Assembly (NCBI GenBank): GCA_002343445.1
Contig: DDSP01000065.1
Span: 1 to 17,907 of the forward strand
Reading direction: 5' to 3'
Length of the DNA: 17,907 nt
Source of the DNA: Chthonomonas sp. UBA2387
GTDB lineage: Bacteria; Armatimonadota; Fimbriimonadia; Fimbriimonadales; Fimbriimonadaceae
Numbering within the stretch: position 1 is the stretch's first letter; each line of letters opens with the position of its first letter. The notes beneath the pieces are model-generated. The model worked only from the letters and a program-made list of their open reading frames with translations. It had not been told where the DNA came from and made no database searches. Shown here one piece after another: positions 6,730 to 14,210 of this stretch. Position numbers and translations under genes: made by a program.

Positions 6730-7775
6730 CGGGCACCGCCAGCACCAAACCACCGCTTTCTCAAGGCAAGCGAAACCGCCACAAGGCCGATCAGAGCGGG
6801 CACCTCGACCAAAGGTCCGACCACGGCGGCCAAGGCCTGACCCGAGCCGATCCCAAACACCGACACGGCCACCGCGATCGCCAGTTCGAAGTTGTTGCCC
6901 GAAGCCGTGAACGCCAGTGTTGCTGCCCGGGAATAATCCGCTCCAGACTTGCGGGCGAGCCACAGGCTGACCAAAAACATGAACACGAAGTAGATCGCCA
7001 ACGGTGCCGCGATGCGCAAGACGTCGAGCGGCAGCCGAACGATCAGGTCGCCCTTCAACGAGAACATGAGCACAATGGTCCCAAGCAGGGCGACCAAGGT
7101 GATCGGGCTCACCCTCGGCAGAAACCGCTCGCGGTACCAAGTCTCGCCCTTCCACTTTAGGGCCAGGGCACGGGTGGCCATTCCTGCGGCGAACGGGATG
7201 CCGAGGTAGATCATGACCGAGCCAAAAATCTCGCTGATCGTGACGGGAACGATGGCCCCCTGCAATCCGATCGCCGGAGGAAGCACCGTGATGAAGAACC
7301 AGGCGTAGACGCCGAAGAACAGCACCTGAAAGATGCTGTTGAAGGCGACCAGTCCGGCAGCGTAGTCGGTGTCTCCTTCGGCTAGATCGTTCCAGACCAG
7401 CACCATCGCGATGCATCGTGCCAGTCCAACGAGGATGAGTCCGGTCATGTACTCGGGCTTGTCTCCCAACAGTGTCACGGCCAAAGTGAACATCAAGACC
7501 GGACCAACCACCCAGTTCTGCACGAGCGACAGGGCGAGGAGGCGCCGATTGCCAAACACGTCGGGGAGGCGCTCGTAGCGGACTTTGGCCAAGGGAGGGT
7601 ACATCATCAGGATCAACCCGACAGCAAGGGGCACGTTGGTCGTACCGACCTGCATGCGATCGATCGTTGCCTCGAGACCGGGCGCCAAGCGACCCAGCAG
7701 CACGCCGCCCGCCATCGCGAGGAAGATCCAGACCGTCAGAAAGCGATCCAGCAGGGAGAGCGACTTACGTGTCAT
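6726..7775 (-). CDS. acr3: Arsenite efflux transporter Acr3
   Basis: 349 aa with about ten membrane helices, the normal size for the Acr3 family (BART superfamily). It exports arsenite across the inner membrane using the proton gradient. The family hallmark 'GLARCIAMVLVWNDLA' carries the essential Cys (Cys121), and 'TASGNNFELAIAVAVSVFG' near residue 300 carries the conserved Glu. This is Acr3, not the unrelated ArsB. It overlaps arsR upstream and arsC downstream by 4 bases each (ATGA), so the three are translated as a coupled unit. Confidence 0.95.
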   Translation of the reverse strand: MTRKSLSLLDRFLTVWIFLAMAGGVLLGRLAPGLEATIDRMQVGTTNVPLAVGLILMMYPPLAKVRYERLPDVFGNRRLLALSLVQNWVVGPVLMFTLAVTLLGDKPEYMTGLILVGLARCIAMVLVWNDLAEGDTDYAAGLVAFNSIFQVLFFGVYAWFFITVLPPAIGLQGAIVPVTISEIFGSVMIYLGIPFAAGMATRALALKWKGETWYRERFLPRVSPITLVALLGTIVLMFSLKGDLIVRLPLDVLRIAAPLAIYFVFMFLVSLWLARKSGADYSRAATLAFTASGNNFELAIAVAVSVFGIGSGQALAAVVGPLVEVPALIGLVAVSLALRKRWFGAGGAR

Positions 7776-8113
7776 CCGTTGTCCTTGTTGGAGTGGGCAA
7801 GAAGCAGGAAGTGGTTTCCCAACTCATGCAGGGCATCCCGGTTCGGCGTGCAGATCATCCGTCTGCCCTGCCGCTCGATGGTCAGAAGACCGGCGCGCCG
7901 GAGCTTGTGCAGGTGAAACGAGATGCGCGAATCAATGCCGTCCTTGCCGGTGAGGCGGCAGCAGACCTCGCCTGCGGCTGCGCCTTCCAACGACACGTCT
8001 CCCTCCTCGCCCACACCTACGGGTCCTCCGCAGGCGAGCAAGAACTCGAGGATGCGGATGCGGGTCGGATCGCTCAGGGCCTTGGACAGCTTGGTGAGCT
8101 CAACGATGTCCAC
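7772..8113 (-). CDS. arsR: ArsR/SmtB-family arsenic-responsive repressor
   Basis: 113 aa, winged-helix repressor of the ars operon. 'LSKALSDPTRIRILEFLL' is the typical opening and 'SRISFHLHKLRRAGLL' (about 62-77) is the recognition helix and wing entry. A Cys pair (Cys51-Cys52 in 'EVCCRLTG') precedes the DNA-binding helix at about the place of the classical CVC arsenite site; with Cys28 it could make a three-thiol As(III) site (inference). A Gly/Glu-rich stretch at about 29-48 lengthens the loop before that helix. The start is GTG 8113, and a CACAAT -10 box ends 6 bases upstream, suggesting a leaderless mRNA. It should bind the palindrome at 8132-8151 and release it on arsenite binding. Confidence 0.92.
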   Translation of the reverse strand: MDIVELTKLSKALSDPTRIRILEFLLACGGPVGVGEEGDVSLEGAAAGEVCCRLTGKDGIDSRISFHLHKLRRAGLLTIERQGRRMICTPNRDALHELGNHFLLLAHSNKDNG

Positions 8114-8119
8114 GATCCG

Positions 8120-8148
8120 ATTGTGGGCGATGCTTCAATGTTTGTTGA
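8120..8148 (-). promoter_or_regulatory. arsR promoter
   Basis: On the minus strand TCAACA (8148-8143) and CACAAT (8125-8120) are 17 bases apart, each matching the consensus at 4 of 6 positions. The -35 box lies inside the operator palindrome, the normal layout for an autorepressed ars promoter. Prediction by eye. Confidence 0.45.
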
Positions 8149-8151
8149 AGC
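8132..8151. promoter_or_regulatory. Probable ArsR operator
   Basis: A perfect 7-bp palindrome, GCTTCAA and TTGAAGC separated by TGTTTG, centred 28-29 bases upstream of the arsR start. The TCAA-N6-TTGA core resembles known ArsR/SmtB operators. It covers the predicted -35 box. Confidence 0.65.
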
Positions 8152-8240
8152 AACTGGGTCGTTGGGCCGGGGGGACCCAGCCGTCCCGGTTGTTTGCGCT
8201 GTGTCGCCTTGCCTGCTGGGAGCCCCCTCCGACGCAAAGC

Positions 8241-8270
8241 GGCATCTCCCCCACGGACTGGGGAGATGCC
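8241..8270. terminator. Hairpin, likely terminator of the minus-strand gene cluster ending at 8291
   Basis: GGCATCTCCCC (8241-8251) and GGGGAGATGCC (8260-8270) form a perfect 11-bp stem with an 8-base loop, 20 bases beyond the stop of the secreted deacetylase-like gene. There is no clear T run on either strand, so it may act as a weak terminator or as an mRNA-end stabiliser. It also separates this cluster from the ars promoter. A weaker 7-bp inverted repeat (8154-8160 with 8174-8180) lies between this hairpin and the ars operator. Confidence 0.5.
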
Positions 8271-8290
8271 ATTGGCGGTTCCGTCCTGCT

Positions 8291-10141
8291 TCAGCGGAGC
8301 GGGATGCGGAGGTTCACGCTCTTCACGTCCGACGTGATCACGAACACCGCTTTGCCGTTCCCGTCGTTCCGCATCGAGATGCCCGACGTCGGCGAGTAGC
8401 CGGTCGCGACCATCGAAGCCGGCACTTCGAACGCCATGTCCTTCAGCGACTCGGGGTTCATCATCGTCACGGTCATCTGGGTTCGAGCCGTGTTGACATA
8501 CGTTTCGAACGTCGTCTTCACGTACCGCCGCATGAACCGCGAGAACTCGGGCATGGTGTCCACCCGGAGCTTCCCGGCGTTCTGCAGGTTCTGCAGATGG
8601 TCGAGGAACAGGTTGAAAGTGTCCTCGTACCGCTGGTTGATCAGGTCGTTCGGGTGGCTGTACATCAGGCGCACCGTCTTGGCGTTGGCGGCGAAGTCGG
8701 CCAAGCCGTTCAACCATGCCAGGGTGTCGGCGTCGCGCACTCGTGCCCGTCGGATTTCGTAGAGGCTGGCGAAGGTCTGATAGGTCGAGAGCGGGAACGC
8801 CCAGACGTCTTCGGAGACCAGCTTGTTGTCCCAGAACGTGCGGGTGGGCGGGCTGCCCGTGTCGCCAACGTAGTAGTAGCCTTCGATGCCCTGCTCCGCG
8901 AGGACCTGGGTTGCGATGGGTTGCGGATGGACGCCCTGCGGCGCCGAGTAGCTGCGAACGGGCTCGCCGGTCACGTCCGTCACCGCCGCGCTGTTGAGCG
9001 CGATGTACTGGCGGATGTCCTCGTCCTTCAGCACGCCGTTGAGGATGCCGAACGCGAACCAGTCGTGAGCCCAACCACCGTGCGAGCCGATTTCACCATA
9101 GGGGATCAGGTTCTCAAGGAACGGCCGCCCCACGGTCGTCGCCTTGAAGCCTAGATTGTCGCCGACCGAGATGAAGTCGGGACCCGCCGTGACATTGAAA
9201 TCCTGACGCAACATGGGACGGAACAAGCCCGCCGAGTGCACCTTGGGCAGCGCGTCGTGCTCGACGGCCGAGTCCACGTGCCAGTTCATCACGAGACCAC
9301 CCATGCCCTCGGGGGTCGGGATGAGCCTCGGCAGCTTGGCGATATCGAACAGGAACGCCTGCATCGTCGCGAACAAGAGCATGCTGTCGCCCCGTGCCCG
9401 CAGGTAGCCGAGCGGCATGCCCACGTACACCGCGTTGCCGGTGCCCAGTCGGCGGCGCGCGATGGCGGGGGTGTTCTCTTCCCGGGCCAGAATCTCAAGG
9501 CCCGACACGGGGTCGGCGACCGCGTTGGTCATCGGGTACCGCAACTGGCCGTAGTAGTAGCCCACGACCGAGTTGGTGGAGTCCAGGCGCCCGGGTTGGA
9601 TGTACCACGACTTGCCGGCCTGCGCGTTGGCGAACGTGACCCGTCCGAACAGGAACGCCGCGACGCCCAGTTCGTCGTACCGGAAGTAGTCGAGGCCCAC
9701 GACCGAGCGCAGTTCGGGCTCGGGGAGGAAGAACTGGCGTCGGTCGCGGATGCCCGCATCGAACACCACGAGCGTGTTTCCGCCCTGCTGCACATAGGAT
9801 TGCAGCTTGGTGCGGATGCCGGGCGTCAGTTGCTGGGCCACGCTGTCGGGGAAGACGATCGCCTTGTACTGGTGGAGCATGCCGCTCACCGACATCCAGC
9901 TCAGTTCCTGAGACGACGTCCACTTGACGTTCACGCCCATCTCTTGCATGGCGTAGTCCCACGCCTTGCGCACCGGCCAGGCGTTGTTGAGCGACGTGTT
10001 GTCGTACACGAACGCGACCCGGTTGGTCGGCTCGAGGACCTGGGCTTGAACAGGGGGGGCGGACAGGCCAAGGCCGAGCCCGCCGACGACGAGCGCGCTG
10101 GCCGCCCTCAGGCTCCGACGAATGAAATGGGCACACTGCAT
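8291..10141 (-). CDS. Secreted polysaccharide-deacetylase-like protein
   Basis: 616 aa. ATG 10141 was chosen because it opens on a signal peptide (residues 1-33, 'MQCAHFIRRS...APPVQAQ'); an in-frame open stretch back to 10216 adds a non-signal leader. Residues about 40-270 resemble a glutamine-amidotransferase-like (flavodoxin-type) domain, with 'AIVFPDS' and 'GGNTLVVFDAG', as in some glycan-processing proteins. Residues about 280-540 look like a NodB-type barrel: 'LVMNWHVDS' (His288, Asp290) and 'EIGSHGGWAHD' (His354, His359) could be the metal ligands, though the spacing HX4H differs from the usual HX3H. The C-terminal 80 residues look like a beta-rich domain. The likely role is modification of an exported polysaccharide; activity is uncertain. 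It is the third gene of a minus-strand cluster, 86 bases after the NYN gene. Confidence 0.75.
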   Translation of the reverse strand: MQCAHFIRRSLRAASALVVGGLGLGLSAPPVQAQVLEPTNRVAFVYDNTSLNNAWPVRKAWDYAMQEMGVNVKWTSSQELSWMSVSGMLHQYKAIVFPDSVAQQLTPGIRTKLQSYVQQGGNTLVVFDAGIRDRRQFFLPEPELRSVVGLDYFRYDELGVAAFLFGRVTFANAQAGKSWYIQPGRLDSTNSVVGYYYGQLRYPMTNAVADPVSGLEILAREENTPAIARRRLGTGNAVYVGMPLGYLRARGDSMLLFATMQAFLFDIAKLPRLIPTPEGMGGLVMNWHVDSAVEHDALPKVHSAGLFRPMLRQDFNVTAGPDFISVGDNLGFKATTVGRPFLENLIPYGEIGSHGGWAHDWFAFGILNGVLKDEDIRQYIALNSAAVTDVTGEPVRSYSAPQGVHPQPIATQVLAEQGIEGYYYVGDTGSPPTRTFWDNKLVSEDVWAFPLSTYQTFASLYEIRRARVRDADTLAWLNGLADFAANAKTVRLMYSHPNDLINQRYEDTFNLFLDHLQNLQNAGKLRVDTMPEFSRFMRRYVKTTFETYVNTARTQMTVTMMNPESLKDMAFEVPASMVATGYSPTSGISMRNDGNGKAVFVITSDVKSVNLRIPLR

Positions 10142-10166
10142 AGCACCCCAATGATCGGCCCTGGCA

Positions 10167-10197
10167 GACCCCCGATCCAAGTCGTGTTTAGGGGGTC
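10167..10197. repeat. Inverted repeat between the NYN and deacetylase-like genes
   Basis: GACCCCC (10167-10173) and GGGGGTC (10191-10197) can pair over 7 bp with a 17-base loop, in the 86-base gap between the two minus-strand genes. There is no T run. It could attenuate or stabilise the transcript, or be chance in GC-rich DNA. Confidence 0.3.
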
Positions 10198-10227
10198 CCA
10201 CGCAACAGGCTGGCAACGGTACGGGCT

Positions 10228-11196
10228 CTACAATCCCGGGTTGAGCGACTGGACGGTCTCGTGGTTCCAGTTGATGAGGATCACCGAATAGTCGTGGGGC
10301 TCGCCTTGGCGCTTCTCCACTCGGATCGCACCGCAGTCTTCCAGGTTCGAGATGAGCGCCTTCCGCTGGTAGTCCGCCAGTTGATCCATGTGGTTGCGCA
10401 GCTTGAACAGATACGGGCTGAGGAACACCTCGGAGTGGTGGCCAAAGTCGCGCAGCAACAGCTCCAGCGCCTCCAACTCGTCCTCGTTGGTGATCGGCTG
10501 CGACCGGGCGAACGTGCTGGGTTGGCCGATGCGCGTGCCGTTGGGTCGCGGCGCGGGTCGTTTGGGTGCTTCGGAGCTCGAACTCCTTGGCTGGTCGGCC
10601 TGCATCTTGGAGACCTTGGCGGCCAAGAACCGCTCCAGCATCTCGTCGCTGAGCAGCTTCTCGGCGTCGATGAAGTTCTCCTCACCCACGTTTTGCAGCA
10701 GGTCGCCAGAGAGGAACTTCTCCTTGAACGCCACGGCCAGCACCGTTCGCGCCTGCTGGGTGAGGTGTTGGATCACGGGGATGTAGTCACGGTCGCCGGC
10801 CAGAAAGATGAACGTGTTGATCTCGGGCCGCGTGTATAGGATCTCCATCGCGTCGATGCACAGCCGCATGTCGGCGGCGTTCTTGTGTTCTGTGCCCAGC
10901 ACGTTGTGCGTCTCGACGCCGAGCAGGTACAGGGAACCTTGAGGGGTCGTCCCCAACCGTTCAAAGTCGGCGTACGCCTTCTGAACGATGACGCGTTCTT
11001 CGCGGGTCCGTAGCACCATCGTCCGCAGGTTGCGGATCATGTCCAAAATGAGGTCGGTCGGCTCGTTGAGGGATATATAGTAGTTTTTTAGGTAATAGTA
11101 GACGTTTTCAAAGTCAATGAAGACGGCGGCGTAGTGGTTTCCGACATAGCGGGAGACGGACGACGAGGCAGAGTGGGGCTCGCGGAGGAGTGTCAT
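10228..11196 (-). CDS. NYN (PIN-like) domain nuclease with C-terminal extension
   Basis: 322 aa, cytosolic. Residues about 20-165 are a NYN domain of the LabA/DUF88 type: 'AVFIDFENV' (Asp28), 'KNAADMRLCIDAME' (Asp109, Asp115) and 'FLAGDRDYIPVI' (Asp135, Asp137) give the acidic metal site of PIN-fold RNases, all residues present. A low-complexity Ser/Pro/Arg linker (about 200-235) leads to a C-terminal helical domain (about 236-312) that may be a winged helix or OST-HTH-like RNA-binding domain; that assignment is tentative. RNase activity is expected from the family, but targets are unknown. It sits 21 bases downstream of the glycoside-hydrolase-like lipoprotein gene and upstream of the secreted deacetylase-like gene, an odd place for an RNase. 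Confidence 0.88.
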   Translation of the reverse strand: MTLLREPHSASSSVSRYVGNHYAAVFIDFENVYYYLKNYYISLNEPTDLILDMIRNLRTMVLRTREERVIVQKAYADFERLGTTPQGSLYLLGVETHNVLGTEHKNAADMRLCIDAMEILYTRPEINTFIFLAGDRDYIPVIQHLTQQARTVLAVAFKEKFLSGDLLQNVGEENFIDAEKLLSDEMLERFLAAKVSKMQADQPRSSSSEAPKRPAPRPNGTRIGQPSTFARSQPITNEDELEALELLLRDFGHHSEVFLSPYLFKLRNHMDQLADYQRKALISNLEDCGAIRVEKRQGEPHDYSVILINWNHETVQSLNPGL

Positions 11197-11217
11197 ATTG
11201 AGATTCAGGGGTGGGCG

Positions 11218-12396
11218 TCAACCGCCCGAAGGTTGTGGCGCGGAGCCCGTGGCGGGGCGCGCTGGCTGGTCGAACTCGGACGTGTCCACGACGGCGGCGG
11301 CGGTGTACTTGTTCTGGGCGTTCCAGAGCAGATACTCCGTGTAGCCGAGTTCGCGCGCCGCCTTGATCTGGGCGCGGACCTCGGCCGCCCCATATGGGAT
11401 GCCGAGCGAGAAGTCTTGAAGCCACGGTCGGAGCGGCTTGTCGGGAAGCTTGTCGCGAAAGTCCTTCAGGCTTTTGCTGACGATGAGATACGGACTGGCG
11501 TTCGGGTTGGCGACCCCGTATTCGCCCCTCGCGTAATGCGACGGGTAGACCATGGGGCAGATCAGGTCGAAGGGCGCGCTGCTGGCCTGCAATTCCTGGC
11601 CGATGCCTTGGTCAGCGTTGCCCGAGCTGATGATGCCGAACAGGTCGGCGCTGTAGACCGCGCCCTTGTCCCGAACCCGCTTGCCGATGAAGTTCGCGAA
11701 CTCGGCGATCACTTCGGCGGGCTTGGCGTCGGGCTTGGGATACTTGGCTTTGCCGGGAAAGACCATGGAACTCATCTTCCCCTCGCTGGGGAATCGCACA
11801 TAGTCCAACTGGATTTCGGGGAAGCCCAGTTCCAGCGCAAAGTCCACGACGGCGGCCAGATACTCCCAGTTCTCCTTGTTGTAGGGGTCGAGCCAGGCGT
11901 AGCCCGCCCGGTCCTTCCAAGGCTTGCCGTCGGGTGTCTGGACGGCTCGGTTCGGGAACTTGATCGGCACGAACTTGTCGCGGAAGCACGCGATTCGCGC
12001 GATGGGATAGACCTTCGCCTCCTCAAGCCGCGTCATCAGCGCCTCGGGCTTCGTGACGGCCACTTGGGTTGCACCGGCAGCGGCGGCATCGGGGATGTCG
12101 GTCTTGAAGTAGATGATGCCAGCATCCCGAATGTCAATGACCAAAGAGTTCAACTCTGTGGCTTCCAACATCTTCAAAACATTGTCCATCCGACTGTTCA
12201 GCCCGGCGGACCAGGCGGTGAGGTAGATGCCGCGAACATGGTCGGGTTTGGGGAAACGGATCTTGGGCGAGGGCGGCTTTTCGGCTTCGACGGGCGGTGG
12301 CGCGACAGGCACCGACTTGGAAGGGCCGGAGCAAGATATGATGGACGCGAGCGCTAAGAAACCCACGCAATGACCAAGATGGCGAAGCCGGCCCAC
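11218..12396 (-). CDS. Putative glycoside hydrolase lipoprotein (DUF4015 type)
   Basis: 392 aa. The N-terminus is a lipoprotein signal: charged start, hydrophobic core 'VGFLALASIIS' and Cys22, followed by a Pro-rich linker to about residue 50. The rest resembles the DUF4015 putative glycosyl hydrolase domain (TIM barrel): 'HVRGIYLTAWSAG' (about 53), 'ELNSLVIDIRDAGIIYF' (about 81), 'ARIACFRDKFV' (about 133), 'PEIQLDYVRFPSEG' (Asp198, probable active-site acid), 'DLICPMVYPSHY' and 'RPWLQDFSLG'. It probably acts on a cell-surface or extracellular polysaccharide. The start GTG 12396 directly abuts a GAGGAG, so its Shine-Dalgarno spacing is wrong; an alternative GTG at 12366 would lose the positive residues of the signal. 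Either way the gene begins against, or overlapping, the divergent deacetylase gene. It is first in the cluster with the NYN and deacetylase-like genes. Confidence 0.85.
   Translation of the reverse strand: MGRLRHLGHCVGFLALASIISCSGPSKSVPVAPPPVEAEKPPSPKIRFPKPDHVRGIYLTAWSAGLNSRMDNVLKMLEATELNSLVIDIRDAGIIYFKTDIPDAAAAGATQVAVTKPEALMTRLEEAKVYPIARIACFRDKFVPIKFPNRAVQTPDGKPWKDRAGYAWLDPYNKENWEYLAAVVDFALELGFPEIQLDYVRFPSEGKMSSMVFPGKAKYPKPDAKPAEVIAEFANFIGKRVRDKGAVYSADLFGIISSGNADQGIGQELQASSAPFDLICPMVYPSHYARGEYGVANPNASPYLIVSKSLKDFRDKLPDKPLRPWLQDFSLGIPYGAAEVRAQIKAARELGYTEYLLWNAQNKYTAAAVVDTSEFDQPARPATGSAPQPSGG
12337..12342 (+). promoter_or_regulatory. -10-like box ahead of the deacetylase lipoprotein gene
   Basis: TATGAT, 5 of 6 to the consensus, 27 bases before ATG 12370 and inside the first codons of the divergent gene. 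A TTGGAA at 12317-12322 is only 14 bases upstream, too short for a standard promoter. Weak prediction by eye. Confidence 0.3.
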
Positions 12397-13296
12397 CTCC
12401 TCATTCTAGCCCTTGCCGCGTGCCTGTTGGGGGGGTGCGGAGCAACTTCTCGCGAAGAAAAACCGCCCGTTGCGGCAGCCCCTTCCACCCCCGTCGCCAA
12501 GCCGGCGAAACGCGTGACCGACCGTCCAGCCAACACCGATGGACAAGTGTTCGTCATCGAGTATCACAAGATCGCCAAAGAGGAGGCACGCTGGGACCGC
12601 TCCATTGATCGGTACAAGAAGGACCTTCAGAAACTGTACGATCTCGGCTTTCGCCCGGTGACCTTGACCGAGTATGTCGAGGACCGGATGGTGCTGCCCC
12701 CGGGAGCGAGTCCGATCGTGTTCACGTTCGACGATTCGCACATCAGCCAGTTCAGGTTCTTGGAGGACGGCTCGATCGATCCGGACTGTGCGGTGGGCAT
12801 CTGGTTGGATTTCGCCAAGATTCATCCCGATTTCCCTGTCAAAGCCTCGTTCTACGTCCTCCCGCCAACGCCTTGGGGTCAGAAGGACTCCGTCGAGAAG
12901 AAGTTCTCGATGCTCAAGGAGTGGGGTTGCGAGGTGGGCAGCCACTCAGTGACGCACGCCAACCTTGCCAAACTGGACGACGAGGGTGTGCGGCGCGAAC
13001 TCGCGGATTCGATCGACTTCGTGGCCTCGCACGGGTTCGAGTGCAAGACGATCGCCCTGCCGTACGGCATCTCGCCTAAGAACGCCTCGCTGCTGGAGGG
13101 ATTCGAACGCGGCGGCAAGCGGTACGGGTTCTCGGGAGCGCTGCTGGTCGGCGCGAACCCCGCTCCTTCGCCCAAGTCGGCCAAGTTCAACCCCATGCGC
13201 ATCCCGCGCATCCAGTGCATTGACGGCGAGTTCGGCCTCGACTACTGGCTCGACCAGTTGGCGAAGGGCAACGTTCGCCCCTACGTGGCCCCGTGA
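12370..13296 (+). CDS. Polysaccharide deacetylase family lipoprotein
   Basis: 308 aa. Residues 1-23 are a classic lipoprotein signal with lipobox LGGC (Cys23), then an Ala/Pro-rich linker to about 55. The NodB barrel follows: 'PIVFTFDDSHIS' has the catalytic and metal Asp pair (Asp121, Asp122), 'EVGSHSVTHANL' gives the metal ligands His192 and His196, and 'IALPYGIS' is a weak form of the third motif. The family removes acetyl groups from N-acetylglucosamine polymers or other surface glycans. The anchor places it in the periplasm or outer membrane. ATG 12370 was chosen; ATG 12379 is an alternative with a similar signal. Its 5' end overlaps that of the divergent lipoprotein gene. It ends in a 4-base overlap (GTGA) with the kinase gene, so the two are co-expressed. 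Confidence 0.9.
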   Translation: MTKMAKPAHLLILALAACLLGGCGATSREEKPPVAAAPSTPVAKPAKRVTDRPANTDGQVFVIEYHKIAKEEARWDRSIDRYKKDLQKLYDLGFRPVTLTEYVEDRMVLPPGASPIVFTFDDSHISQFRFLEDGSIDPDCAVGIWLDFAKIHPDFPVKASFYVLPPTPWGQKDSVEKKFSMLKEWGCEVGSHSVTHANLAKLDDEGVRRELADSIDFVASHGFECKTIALPYGISPKNASLLEGFERGGKRYGFSGALLVGANPAPSPKSAKFNPMRIPRIQCIDGEFGLDYWLDQLAKGNVRPYVAP

Positions 13297-14210
13297 ACCC
13301 CGCAGGCAAGATTCCCGACTCGTTCCGCCGCACGATTCTCGCTGTACACGGCGAGGCGGGCGAGGCATGGCTCGAAGGGCTTCCCAACCTCCTCGACGAG
13401 TGCGCCGACCGGTACGGCCTCGAGTGGGAGGCGTTGTTCCCCAGGCATTGGTACAACTTTCTGGCACCTGCCCGAATGCCCGACGGAAGGCGTTGCGTGC
13501 TGAAGTGCGGTGTGCCCGGCCGGGGAATCCGCGCCGAAATCGCCTTGCTCGACGCCTATGCGGGACGGCCGACCGTGCGGCTCTTGGCCAGCGATCCCGA
13601 GATCGGCGTGGCGTTGCTGGAACGGATCGAACCCGGCACCACGCTGGTTGACCTGGCTTCGGACGACGACGACCTGCGAGGGGTGCAAGCGGCTTCCGAT
13701 CTGATGGTGCGCCTGCGCATGCCGCCCGACACCGTTCCGTGGATCGAGCCGGTCGGCGAGTGGTTGGAAGTTTTCGACCGCATCGCTGCCCGAGACGCTT
13801 ACGCCGCTGTGGCGGCCCTGATCGCCGACGCTCGTTCGGTGGCACGCGAACTGCTTGAGTCGTCGCCCGAGGTCTACCTGCTGCATGGCGACCTTCATCA
13901 CCAGAACATCCTTCTCGACAAATCGCGCGGCTGGCTCGCGATCGATCCGATGGGCGTGGTGGGCGAGCCAGCGGTCGAAATCGCGGTGTTTGTGCGGAAT
14001 CTTTGGCAGGATCGCCACAAGCGGACCGATCCAGCCGCCACGATGCGCCGCCGAATCCATGCGTTCTGCGACTTGCTCGGTCTCGATCGCCACCGCGCCC
14101 ATGCGTGGTGTTTCGTGCTGTCCATGGTTTCCACCGCTTGGAGCATCGAGGATGGCGAGGACGATTGGCCGGATAGCGCGGCCATCACGCGGATGCTGGC
14201 TGTGGACTAG
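13293..14210 (+). CDS. APH(6)/hydroxyurea-type antibiotic kinase-like phosphotransferase
   Basis: 305 aa, of the aminoglycoside/hydroxyurea phosphotransferase family that includes streptomycin 6-kinases. 'RRCVLKCG' (Lys71, ATP-binding) and Glu82, then Brenner's motif 'LLHGDLHHQNIL' (Asp200 catalytic, Asn205) and 'WLAIDPMGVVGEPAVEIA' (Asp218, Mg) are all intact, so an active small-molecule kinase is expected. The cytosolic substrate is unknown: chromosomal members of this family are often not resistance genes, and it is coupled by a GTGA overlap to a surface polysaccharide deacetylase, so a sugar or amino-sugar substrate is as plausible as streptomycin. Start GTG 13293. It ends at TAG 14208-14210, sharing the palindrome CTAG with the stop of the convergent decarboxylase gene. 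Confidence 0.87.
   Translation: MNPAGKIPDSFRRTILAVHGEAGEAWLEGLPNLLDECADRYGLEWEALFPRHWYNFLAPARMPDGRRCVLKCGVPGRGIRAEIALLDAYAGRPTVRLLASDPEIGVALLERIEPGTTLVDLASDDDDLRGVQAASDLMVRLRMPPDTVPWIEPVGEWLEVFDRIAARDAYAAVAALIADARSVARELLESSPEVYLLHGDLHHQNILLDKSRGWLAIDPMGVVGEPAVEIAVFVRNLWQDRHKRTDPAATMRRRIHAFCDLLGLDRHRAHAWCFVLSMVSTAWSIEDGEDDWPDSAAITRMLAVD

Noticed and set aside
6730..7416. N-terminal extension of the arsenate reductase
   Set aside because: This part is an out-of-frame reading of acr3; the reductase begins at its standard MKVLFVCVHNAG start.
7667..9154. Plus-strand open frame of 495 codons
   Set aside because: Antisense to arsR and the deacetylase-like gene, whose protein motifs are clear; the product is Arg/His/Val-rich with no domain.
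13293..14210. Streptomycin resistance gene
   Set aside because: The kinase motifs fit the APH(6)/hydroxyurea family, but there is no mobile context and the coupled partner is a glycan enzyme, so a resistance role is not claimed.
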